Assembly (NCBI RefSeq): GCF_030652775.1
Contig: NZ_JAUSPS010000056.1
Span: 1-64,000, forward strand
Direction: 5' to 3'
Origin: Acetobacterium sp.
GTDB taxonomy: Bacteria; Bacillota; Clostridia; Eubacteriales; Eubacteriaceae
DNA length: 64,000 nt
The notes below the pieces were generated by a model that did no database searches, was not told where the DNA came from, and was given only the letters and a program-made list of their open reading frames with translations. Position numbers and translations under genes: made by a program. Positions 53,852 to 61,221 of the stretch are shown piece by piece. How positions within the stretch are numbered: the first letter of the stretch is position 1; every line of letters starts with the position of its first letter.

Positions 53852-54400
53852 TTGACACGTGTGCTTGTCCTGGGTCTTCTTGATGTACAACCCATGTCCG
53901 GCTATGATATTCAGCAGATGCTGCGAATATCCGATGCGGAACGTTGGGGTGGTGTGCTCATCGGCTCCATTTATCATGCCTTAAAAAAAATGGAAAAGGA
54001 AGGTCTGGTTGTTGTTGACAGCATCGAACAAACCGGACACCGGCAAAAGGCGATATATAAAATAACCACGATGGGAACAGAACACTTAAGCCAATTGGTA
54101 GGCGAATCACTGGAGAACTCATCTGTTAATTATCCCTCGACCCTGTATTCCGGGCTGTCTTTTATAGAAAAAGTATCTCCGGAAAAAGCTTTAACGGCGT
54201 TGAATAATCAATTAGTGGCGCTGGAAAAAGAATACCAGGCGCTTGAGAGTGGCTTCCGTCTCAAAGATATCGCCATGCACCAGAATATCCCACCGATGAC
54301 AAAACTGATCTTTGACAATATGTATGCGATTGTCAATCAGCAAAGAGCCTTTATTGAAAATGCCATAAAACTATTGGAATCACAGCAATCTAACCGTTAA
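53852..54400 (+). CDS. PadR-family transcriptional regulator
   Basis: A 182-residue repressor. Winged helix with VLGLLDVQPMSGYDIQQML and SIYHALKKMEKEGLV (residues 4-53), then a helical C-terminal dimerisation region (PadR/Vir type). The start is TTG at 53852, seven bases from GGAGGT, not the earlier TTG inside the operator. Shared palindromes show that it represses itself and the following ABC exporter; such PadR proteins usually respond to a toxic small molecule. Confidence 0.9.
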   Translation: MTRVLVLGLLDVQPMSGYDIQQMLRISDAERWGGVLIGSIYHALKKMEKEGLVVVDSIEQTGHRQKAIYKITTMGTEHLSQLVGESLENSSVNYPSTLYSGLSFIEKVSPEKALTALNNQLVALEKEYQALESGFRLKDIAMHQNIPPMTKLIFDNMYAIVNQQRAFIENAIKLLESQQSNR

Positions 54401-54439
54401 TAACTTCTCCCTCAGTCATGGGGGAGAAAAAAATAACCA

Positions 54440-54459
54440 TATACTCAACGATGAGTATA
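54440..54459 (+). promoter_or_regulatory. PadR operator before the ABC transporter
   Basis: TATACTC-N6-GAGTATA, the same half-sites and spacing as the operator at 53819-53838. Confidence 0.82.
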
Positions 54460-54490
54460 CAAAGATAAACAAGGGGAAAAGGAGAGCAAG

Positions 54491-55189
54491 ATGAATTTAA
54501 TTGAAGGAAAAAAACTGGTCAAGAATTTTAAGAACAAACAGGTCATTCAGGGGATTGATTTCGAAATCAGGCAGGGTGAGATCCTGGCCCTGATTGGCCC
54601 CAATGGGGTGGGAAAATCGACCACCATCGCAATGCTGCTGGGGATATTAACGCCAGATGCGGGTTCAATTTCTTATTGGCGGACTGATTATAAAGATCAT
54701 ATCGGTGCCCAACTCCAGAGCACCCCGTTCTTCGAAGGCTATTCGGCCAAAGAAAATCTCAAACTATTCGGAGCCTTATATCACACCAATCTCAGTGACG
54801 AGGCGATTGAAAAAAAGCTGACTGATTGCCATTTAGAGAATGCCGGTAAGACCCCGGCTGTTAAGCTGTCGATCGGTCAGCAGAAACGGCTGGCCATCGG
54901 CGTGACCACTGTTCATCATCCCGAGTTGGTGATACTGGACGAGCCGACGGCCGGTTTGGATCCCCGTTCCCGCCACGAAATCAAGGAAATGATTGATGGC
55001 CTGGCCAAAAACAATCAGACCGTACTGTTTTCCTCCCATGATATGGAGGAAGTGGAAAAATTGGCCGATCGCCTGATTTTCATGAACCATGGAAAAATAA
55101 TGGATCAGGGAAGTCCGGGAGAGCTGATTGAAAAACATCAGGTTGAAAGTTTGGAAATGCTCTATTTGAAACTCACTGAAAAAAATTAA
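54491..55189 (+). CDS. ABC transporter ATP-binding protein
   Basis: A 232-residue ATPase of the drug/lantibiotic exporter type. Walker A GPNGVGKST near 36-44, signature LSIGQQKR and Walker B LVILDEPTAGLDP, then the H-loop SSHDMEEVE are all present. AAAAGGAG precedes the ATG. It is coupled to the permease gene nine bases downstream and controlled by PadR. Substrate unknown; resistance to an antimicrobial is likely from context. Confidence 0.93.
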   Translation: MNLIEGKKLVKNFKNKQVIQGIDFEIRQGEILALIGPNGVGKSTTIAMLLGILTPDAGSISYWRTDYKDHIGAQLQSTPFFEGYSAKENLKLFGALYHTNLSDEAIEKKLTDCHLENAGKTPAVKLSIGQQKRLAIGVTTVHHPELVILDEPTAGLDPRSRHEIKEMIDGLAKNNQTVLFSSHDMEEVEKLADRLIFMNHGKIMDQGSPGELIEKHQVESLEMLYLKLTEKN

Positions 55190-55198
55190 GGAGAAAAA

Positions 55199-55912
55199 AT
55201 GAATACAATCTTTAGTCTATCACTCAAATCTGCTGCCCGGGAACCGTTCTTATTGTTCTGGTCGATTCTTATACCGATTGGCGGAACCCTAATATTGGGC
55301 TTCCTGGTTGGCAACCCCGACTATACTATTAATATAACAACCGGTATGATGGCCATGGGGATTTTGTTTTATGCCTTTACCACTACCGTGTTTTCGCTGC
55401 AGGGTCAAAGACGGCGGGGTGTATACCAATTGTTAAAAGTAACACCAATGCCCTTGTCCCGCTATATTATCAGTGTATCCGGCGCCTGGACGCTGGTGTC
55501 ACTAATCTGTGCGATGCTGGTTCTGATCGTGGGTGTTGTCTTTTTTCATCTCGAGCTATCCTTTGCCAGCGTTGTGAAGATGGGAACGGTCTGTGGCCTG
55601 GGGGCGATGGGCTATGTTTTTTTCAGTTTCTTTGTTTCCGGATTATGCAAAACTGAAGCGCAAACCAGTATTGCCACCAATCTGATTGCGATGCCCTTAT
55701 TGCTGGGCAGCGATGCCTTTTACTCGCTGGCGGCAGCACCTGCCTGGGTCAAGACGGTGATTTTACTGAATCCCTTTCAGTGGTTGCTAAATGGTCTGCG
55801 CAGCGGCTTCAGTGGTAATAATCGGGATTGGGCCGCCAGTCTTGTGGCGTTACTAATTTTTCTGGGGATTACCTTATTTCTGGCAGTCGGCTCATTTAAA
55901 TCCGCCGATTAA
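55199..55912 (+). CDS. ABC-2 type transporter permease
   Basis: A 237-residue membrane protein with six hydrophobic segments (about 17-38, 46-68, 92-118, 127-150, 155-175 and 210-232), the usual ABC-2 permease layout. AAGGAG lies just before the ATG. It forms the membrane half of the exporter whose ATPase is directly upstream. No third subunit is present. Confidence 0.9.
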   Translation: MNTIFSLSLKSAAREPFLLFWSILIPIGGTLILGFLVGNPDYTINITTGMMAMGILFYAFTTTVFSLQGQRRRGVYQLLKVTPMPLSRYIISVSGAWTLVSLICAMLVLIVGVVFFHLELSFASVVKMGTVCGLGAMGYVFFSFFVSGLCKTEAQTSIATNLIAMPLLLGSDAFYSLAAAPAWVKTVILLNPFQWLLNGLRSGFSGNNRDWAASLVALLIFLGITLFLAVGSFKSAD

Positions 55913-55976
55913 AAAATTGCCGGCAATGAAATTGTGAGGTATAATGTTTAGTATATTTTTCAAAGGAGTGATTGAC

Positions 55977-56402
55977 TTGGACAATGAACAATTGAAACTG
56001 GAAAACCAATTGTGTTTTCCCCTTTATGCCAGCGCTAAAGAAGTGGTCAAACGCTATAAACCTTATTTGGATGAAATCGGGCTGACCTATACCCAATACA
56101 TTGCCATGATGGTTTTATGGGAACACCAAACCATCAACGTAAAAACCCTGGGGGAGTATCTGCATCTCGATTCTGGAACCCTGACCCCCTTGCTAAAACG
56201 CCTGGAAGCAGCAGGATTTATTAAACGAAAACGGGATTCCAAGGACGAGCGCAATGTGATTATTAAACTGACTCCAGCGGGCGAAGCACTCAAAGAGCCA
56301 GCTAGTCTGATTCCCGAGAAAATCAAGCAATGCCTGCCCATCTCTGATGAGGAAGCAATTACCCTGTACCGATTATTATATAAAATACTGGGTAGTAACT
56401 AA
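55977..56402 (+). CDS. ohrR: MarR-family regulator, OhrR-like
   Basis: AAAGGAG eight bases upstream makes the TTG at 55977 the start. The 141-residue protein begins LENQLCFPLYASAKEVVKRY with Cys 13, the position of the peroxide-sensing cysteine of OhrR, and has the winged helix VKTLGEYLHLDSGTLTPLLKRLE near 50-72. OhrR proteins respond to organic hydroperoxides and repress a peroxidase gene ohr, but no ohr is next to it. A terminator follows. Confidence 0.82.
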   Translation: MDNEQLKLENQLCFPLYASAKEVVKRYKPYLDEIGLTYTQYIAMMVLWEHQTINVKTLGEYLHLDSGTLTPLLKRLEAAGFIKRKRDSKDERNVIIKLTPAGEALKEPASLIPEKIKQCLPISDEEAITLYRLLYKILGSN

Positions 56403-56472
56403 GCACCATTGGATCGGAGAGGTCTAAATGGCGCAGGACTTAACCAAATTATTTTTGTGTAAACGCCCCATA

Positions 56473-56504
56473 AAAATGCCCAGTTGTTAAAACTGGGCAT
56501 TTTA
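56473..56504 (+). terminator. Rho-independent terminator
   Basis: AAAATGCCCAGTT and AACTGGGCATTTT form a 13-base perfect stem around five bases. Confidence 0.87.
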
Positions 56505-56632
56505 AATACACTTAAGTGTAAAAACGGTAAGTTTGTTAAAATAAAACAGCAAAACTATCCTCTTGATTAATGAATTAGAATGTGTTAATGTGTAATCAAT
56601 TAGCATTTAGAAACTAAATAAAGGAGGAATAA

Positions 56633-56743
56633 ACTCAGGCTATTCAGCAAACCAGCGATTTTATGGAGTATCAGAGGGAAAATTACAAGCGTTCAATGAC
56701 AACCAAATCCAAAATAATTACCGGATTGATTGATGCTGGTTAA
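56633..56743 (+). pseudogene. short coding-like frame with ribosome site but no start codon
   Basis: AAGGAGG at 56621-56627 is ideally placed before 56633, yet that codon is ACT. The frame then reads 36 codons, TQAIQQTSDFMEYQREN to ITGLIDAG. Either the start codon has been lost or translation begins at the ATG at 56663. It is not recognised. Confidence 0.35.
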
Positions 56744-56773
56744 ATATTTTGAAGTACAAGAAAAAAATTATGC

Positions 56774-56801
56774 TTGACATATTAGAAAAGTCTAATATAA
56801 T
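56774..56801 (+). promoter_or_regulatory. arsR promoter with operator between -35 and -10
   Basis: TTGACA (56774-56779), 16 bases, TATAAT (56796-56801). The perfect palindrome ATATTAGA-AAAG-TCTAATAT (56779-56798) fills the spacer, so repressor binding must exclude polymerase. Confidence 0.85.
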
Positions 56802-56844
56802 AATGTTAGGCTGATTTATTATGTTAACACAAGGAGAAAATTTC

Positions 56845-57132
56845 ATGGAAATGGATTTGAAAGATCACGAGATAACGGCAGAGATTCTAAAAGCTTTGGG
56901 ACATCCGGTTCGTCTCTGTATCACTAAAGGGCTGATCGCAAACGGGCGATGTAACGTTTCCTATATGGAAGAGTGTCTTGAAGTTTCCCAGTCAGGGGTC
57001 TCGCAGCATTTATCCAAGCTGAAAAATGCTGGGATAGTCAAGGGATACCGGACGGGAAATGAAATTTATTATGAAGTCATCAGTAAGCCAGCCAAAAATA
57101 TTATTCAGGCTTTATATGGAGAGGATTTATAA
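56845..57132 (+). CDS. ArsR-family regulator
   Basis: A 95-residue winged-helix repressor: ILKALGHPVRLCI at the start and LEVSQSGVSQHLSKLKNAGIV near 45-65. AAGGAG eight bases upstream favours the ATG at 56845. It has three cysteines (25, 36 and 44). Sulfur-responsive relatives such as BigR and SqrR sense persulfide with a cysteine pair, and the coupled gene encodes sulfur-handling domains, so a persulfide sensor is likely (inference). Its stop overlaps the next start by one base. Confidence 0.88.
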   Translation: MEMDLKDHEITAEILKALGHPVRLCITKGLIANGRCNVSYMEECLEVSQSGVSQHLSKLKNAGIVKGYRTGNEIYYEVISKPAKNIIQALYGEDL

Positions 57133-59633
57133 TGAAAAAGATATTAATTGTTGGAGGTGTCGCCGGCGGTGCCACTGCTGCTGCGCGTCTGCGTCGTTTA
57201 AGTGAAGAAGATGAAATCATTTTGTTCGAGAGAGATGAATACATCTCTTTTGCTAACTGTGGTTTACCTTATTACATCGGAAATGTGATTAAAGATCGTC
57301 AGAAATTACTGGTACAAACCGTCGATGGTATGTCGAAGCGATTTAATTTGGATATAAGAAATTTTAATGAGGTCATCGGGATCGATCCGATTGCTAAAAC
57401 GGTGGAAGTTAAAAACCATCAGACCGATGTGGTTTATACTGAAAGCTATGATAAGCTTATTCTATCACCCGGGGCAAAACCGATTGCACCGCCTATTCCG
57501 GGACTGGCAGAAGCCGAAAATATATTAACCCTACGAAACATCCCAGATACTGACAAAATTAAGGCAATCGTTGATGCTGGCAATGTAAAACGAGCTGTTG
57601 TTATCGGCGGTGGTTTTATTGGGGTAGAAATGGCCGAGAACTTCCAGGAACTGGGTCTCAATGTTACACTTGTGGAAAAAATGAATCAGGTTTTAAAACC
57701 CCTGGATTTTGAAATGGCTCAACTAGTGCATCAGGAAATTAATGCCAATTGCGTTAATCTGATTTTGGAAGATGGTGTGGATCATTTCCAAAAACAGGGA
57801 ACTGAAGTGGTTCTGGAAAGTGGCATGGTGTTGCAGGCAGATCTGGTTATTTTGGCCATCGGTGTCGTCCCGGAAAACGGACTGGCGAAAAATGCCAACC
57901 TTAAATGTGGTCCCCGGGGACACATTGTCACAACTGCCAATTATGAGGTCATCAATGGTGAAACAGATGCCGTTTATCCTGATATTTTTGCCATTGGCGA
58001 TGCCATTGAAGTCCAAGATTTTGTCACCAAAAATCAGACTGCAATCCCTCTGGCCTGGCCGGCAAACCGTCAGGGTCGGGTCGTTGCCGATTATATCAAT
58101 GGCATCAAAACTAAAAATGTAGGTATTCAGGGAACTGCGGTAGCCAAAGTGTTTAACAAAACGATCGCTTCTACTGGCAATAATGCGGCGCAATTGGATA
58201 TGAAGAAAATCGCTTATCAGATTGTGATGGCACATCGCGCCAACCATGCCGGCTACTATCCAAATTCTACCAATATTGCCTTGAAACTTCTTTATGATCC
58301 CAAAAGTCTGCAAATCCTTGGTGCTCAGGCCGTTGGACAGGACGGCACCGAAAAACGAATTGACGTCATTGCCACCGCCATGAAAACCGGCGCAACGGTA
58401 TTAGATCTCCAGGATTTTGAATTATGCTACGCCCCACCTTTTTCTTCCGCCAAAGATCCGGTCAATGTTCTGGGTTATATTGCCAGCAACATTGAAGAAG
58501 GCGTCTATCAGACCGTCGAATGGTTTGAAATCGACGAGATTGTCGCTAACGGTGGATTTCTGCTGGATGTGCGGACTCCGGTTGAATTCAGCGCCGGTGC
58601 CATCAAGGGTGCCGTCAATATCGAATTAGATACATTAAGAGACCGCATTGAAGAAATTACGATCGCCAAGGATACACCTATTTATGTGACCTGTCAGGTC
58701 GGTCAACGGGCTTACCTGGGAATCCGAATTTTAAAAGGTCACGGTTTTACCAATGTCTTTAATTTATCGGGTGGTTACAGCACCTACAAAACCGCCCACT
58801 ACCAACTGGCTCAGCCCGATTTCACCGTGGGCGAATGTGTCCCCAAGAAAGACGAATCCGGTGACGGTAATGTCGATCAGGGTGGCGATGGCAACCAGGT
58901 GATTAAGAAAAAAGTTGACGTCACCGGACTCCAATGTCCAGGTCCCTTAATGGCCACTTATGAGGCGGTTCAAAGTATCAATGCCGGTGATCTGGTTCAG
59001 ATTATCGCTACTGATTTTGGATTTGTCAGCGATATTAAAAGCTGGTGTGAAACCAATGGACATACCCTGGTGTCACAGGAAACCCAAGGAAAAAGTTATA
59101 TCAGCGTGATTCGAAAAGGCGATGCCGGGGAGACCTGCAGTCTGATGCCAGCCGTATCCACCCAGAAAAATGCCACCCTGGTGGTCTTCAGCGGAGAGTT
59201 GGATAAGGTCTTAGCATCAATGATTATTGCCCAGGGGGCAGCAGCTCAAGGCAAAAACGTCACCCTCTTTTTCACTTTCTGGGGACTGAATGCCCTCAGA
59301 AGAAGAGATGGGAAGGGTCACAACAAGACCTTTATCGAAAAAATATTTGGCGCCATGATGCCAAAAGGAGCGGCCAGATTGCCGCTATCGATGATGAACA
59401 TGTTAGGTGCCGGCCCGGTAATGATCAAGGGCATTATGAAAAAGAAGCACGTGGATGATCTGGATACCATGATCCAAAAAGCCCAAAAAGCAGGGGTTCG
59501 TTTCATTGCCTGCACCATGAGTATGGATCTGATGGGAATCAAGGAAGAAGAACTGATTGACGGGATCGAGTATGCTGGGGTCGGAACCTATATCGCCAGC
59601 AACGAAAATGCCGGAACTACCTTATTTGTATAA
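57132..59633 (+). CDS. CoA-disulfide reductase/rhodanese/TusA/DsrE fusion
   Basis: An 833-residue four-domain sulfur protein. Residues 1-445 are a flavin disulfide reductase (VGGVAGGATAAARL, active Cys 43 in NCGLPYY). A rhodanese domain follows at about 455-560 with Cys 521 in VTCQVGQRAY, then a TusA-like domain with Cys 602 in GLQCPGPL, and a C-terminal DsrE/DsrF-like domain from about 675. Together these could reduce CoA persulfide or polysulfide and pass on sulfane sulfur. It is translationally coupled to the ArsR gene and controlled by it. Confidence 0.93.
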   Translation: MKKILIVGGVAGGATAAARLRRLSEEDEIILFERDEYISFANCGLPYYIGNVIKDRQKLLVQTVDGMSKRFNLDIRNFNEVIGIDPIAKTVEVKNHQTDVVYTESYDKLILSPGAKPIAPPIPGLAEAENILTLRNIPDTDKIKAIVDAGNVKRAVVIGGGFIGVEMAENFQELGLNVTLVEKMNQVLKPLDFEMAQLVHQEINANCVNLILEDGVDHFQKQGTEVVLESGMVLQADLVILAIGVVPENGLAKNANLKCGPRGHIVTTANYEVINGETDAVYPDIFAIGDAIEVQDFVTKNQTAIPLAWPANRQGRVVADYINGIKTKNVGIQGTAVAKVFNKTIASTGNNAAQLDMKKIAYQIVMAHRANHAGYYPNSTNIALKLLYDPKSLQILGAQAVGQDGTEKRIDVIATAMKTGATVLDLQDFELCYAPPFSSAKDPVNVLGYIASNIEEGVYQTVEWFEIDEIVANGGFLLDVRTPVEFSAGAIKGAVNIELDTLRDRIEEITIAKDTPIYVTCQVGQRAYLGIRILKGHGFTNVFNLSGGYSTYKTAHYQLAQPDFTVGECVPKKDESGDGNVDQGGDGNQVIKKKVDVTGLQCPGPLMATYEAVQSINAGDLVQIIATDFGFVSDIKSWCETNGHTLVSQETQGKSYISVIRKGDAGETCSLMPAVSTQKNATLVVFSGELDKVLASMIIAQGAAAQGKNVTLFFTFWGLNALRRRDGKGHNKTFIEKIFGAMMPKGAARLPLSMMNMLGAGPVMIKGIMKKKHVDDLDTMIQKAQKAGVRFIACTMSMDLMGIKEEELIDGIEYAGVGTYIASNENAGTTLFV

Positions 59634-59676
59634 AAGAGAATTGGATTAATTCAGACTATATTATCGATACAATCAT

Positions 59677-59717
59677 ACAGGCTGTTGCAGAATAGAAACT
59701 TCTGTAACAGCCTGTTT
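59677..59717 (+). terminator. Rho-independent terminator
   Basis: ACAGGCTGTT and CAGAA pair with TTCTG and AACAGCCTGT with one mismatch, followed by TTT. Confidence 0.75.
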
Positions 59718-59827
59718 ACATAACTTAATCAAAACTTTATTTCATCATTGACTGGGTGATTAACCATGCTTTCATTTGTAAAGATCGTGAATTTATGATA
59801 AAATACAGATGGAAGGAAGTGAGTAAA

Positions 59828-60316
59828 ATGCCAAAGTATTGTCCTAGATGTACTTACATTTTGAGTATTGACGATACAAAATGCAGTTTTTGCGGCATGG
59901 TAATAACAACGGGAATCGTTGTTAATGAAAAGTTCGCTGATGAATTCCTTAAAGAGGAAATGACAGAAAAAACAAGTTTTCCAAGAGGCTTTCTGGATGG
60001 CGGTAGGGATATGTTGCCGGTCATAGAAACAAAACAGCTTCAGACCGATGATGAAGTGCTGACCGATGAAATGATCGCAGACGAAATTATTGGCGACAAG
60101 TTATTCAGCTCTGAAACTGAAAAAGGTTTTGAAGTTGAGAGTATGTCAAGAGGATTATTGGATCAGGGCAGAGAAATGACAGCTGCCGTTGAAACCCGAA
60201 TTCTGACAGCAGACGATGAGCTTTTTGCAGAAGAAATGATCGGAGATGAAATCATAGCTGATGGATTTATGGCACAGAAGAATCGACCAAATCTTCCCAA
60301 ATCGATGCGGCTGTGA
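59828..60316 (+). CDS. zinc-ribbon protein with two internal repeats
   Basis: The start ATG follows GGAAGTGAG; the protein has 162 residues. An N-terminal double-CxxC ribbon (YCPRCTYILSIDDTKCSFCG, residues 4-23) is followed by two repeats of about 60 residues. Each starts RGFLDGGRDM or RGLLDQGREM and goes on with DDE(V/L) and (I/M)xxDEII. The repeats are acidic. No function is known; the ribbon suggests an adaptor role. It stands between a terminator and a complex hairpin. Confidence 0.72.
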   Translation: MPKYCPRCTYILSIDDTKCSFCGMVITTGIVVNEKFADEFLKEEMTEKTSFPRGFLDGGRDMLPVIETKQLQTDDEVLTDEMIADEIIGDKLFSSETEKGFEVESMSRGLLDQGREMTAAVETRILTADDELFAEEMIGDEIIADGFMAQKNRPNLPKSMRL

Positions 60317-60370
60317 TGAGTGAGAGATGACTAAATGATGAATAAGCAAAATAAGGTCGTAAAAAAAATG

Positions 60371-60462
60371 AAGTGTCCAGTAATACACTTATCTGACTAC
60401 ACTAATTGTTACAGGCAATTGGAAGTAATTTTTCAGATAATGATAGACCGGACACTTTTTTT
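60371..60462 (+). terminator. multi-stem terminator or structured RNA
   Basis: Three nested inverted repeats, AAGTGTCC/GGACACTT, TTATCTGA/TCAGATAA and AATTG/CAATT, form an interrupted hairpin of about 90 bases that ends in seven T. It is much larger than a plain terminator. Confidence 0.65.
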
Positions 60463-60483
60463 ATGGAAAAAAGCAAAAGAAGT

Positions 60484-60512
60484 TTGACAATGTTAGATAA
60501 TCGTACTATAAT
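60484..60512 (+). promoter_or_regulatory. promoter of the Fur-family gene
   Basis: TTGACA (60484-60489), 17 bases, TATAAT (60507-60512): both boxes are consensus. ATTAAGAA (60511-60518) and TTCTTAAT (60541-60548) form an inverted repeat that spans the leader and ribosome site. Confidence 0.88.
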
Positions 60513-60549
60513 TAAGAAAGAAATTATTAGTTAGGAGTTATTCTTAATC

Positions 60550-60963
60550 ATGAAAAATAAAAAGATCCAAATGTATACAGATGTGATCCGTGGTGCCGGA
60601 TTAAAAGCTACACCGCAGCGAATCAGTGTGTTAAAAGTTTTGTCAGAAATGACCTCGCATCCTAGTGCCGACATGCTGATGGACGCCCTGGAAAATCAAG
60701 GATATGTAATGTCGGTAGGGACGATTTACAATATCCTGGAAACATTCTCTGAAAAAGGCCTAATTCTAAAACTGAAGGATAATCAGGAAGTGATGCGTTT
60801 TGACGCAAATACACAATTTCATGTGCATATATATAACAAGGAAAACAATGGCATCTGTGATTACTACGATCCCGAACTGGAAATTCTACTCGCTGATTAT
60901 TTCAAAAATAAATTGCCTGAAGATGTTTCCCTGAACCGCATGGAAGTGTCACTTTTTGCCTGA
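60550..60963 (+). CDS. Fur-family transcriptional regulator
   Basis: A 137-residue protein: winged helix with LKATPQRISVLKVLSEMTSHPSA (residues 17-39) and VGTIYNILETFSEKGLI, then a metal-binding domain with HVHIYNKENNGICDYYDP. It lacks the CxxC pairs of the structural zinc site of Fur and PerR. Peroxide or iron sensing cannot be told apart. Its strong promoter and the ATTAAGAA inverted repeats before and after the gene suggest autoregulation, and the next operon, cooS, is a possible target. Confidence 0.88.
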   Translation: MKNKKIQMYTDVIRGAGLKATPQRISVLKVLSEMTSHPSADMLMDALENQGYVMSVGTIYNILETFSEKGLILKLKDNQEVMRFDANTQFHVHIYNKENNGICDYYDPELEILLADYFKNKLPEDVSLNRMEVSLFA

Positions 60964-61021
60964 TCAAAATTAAGAAAGCAACTCTTAATCTAGCAGTAAA
61001 AATGAATAAACTTTAACATCT

Positions 61022-61053
61022 AAAAAGCCTGATGCTTTGGTATCAGGCTTTTT
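61022..61053 (+). terminator. Rho-independent terminator
   Basis: AAAAAGCCTGAT and ATCAGGCTTTTT form a 12-base perfect stem around eight bases. Confidence 0.9.
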
Positions 61054-61101
61054 AATTTTTTTGGACTATTCAAAATGACAAATTTTTACCATGAATCATT
61101 C

Positions 61102-61130
61102 TTGACAAATATTTATTCCGGATCTATAAT
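61102..61130 (+). promoter_or_regulatory. cooS promoter
   Basis: TTGACA (61102-61107), 17 bases, TATAAT (61125-61130), consensus at both boxes. GAATCATTCTT at 61093-61103 and its near inverse AAGAGTGATTC at 61148-61158 flank the promoter and may be regulator sites. Confidence 0.88.
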
Positions 61131-61221
61131 TAAAACATGATTTTAATAAGAGTGATTCTTTTAAAGATACTAGTTAATTTAAAATCAGTTGAAATTTTAT
61201 AATAAATTATTGGAGGCACAT

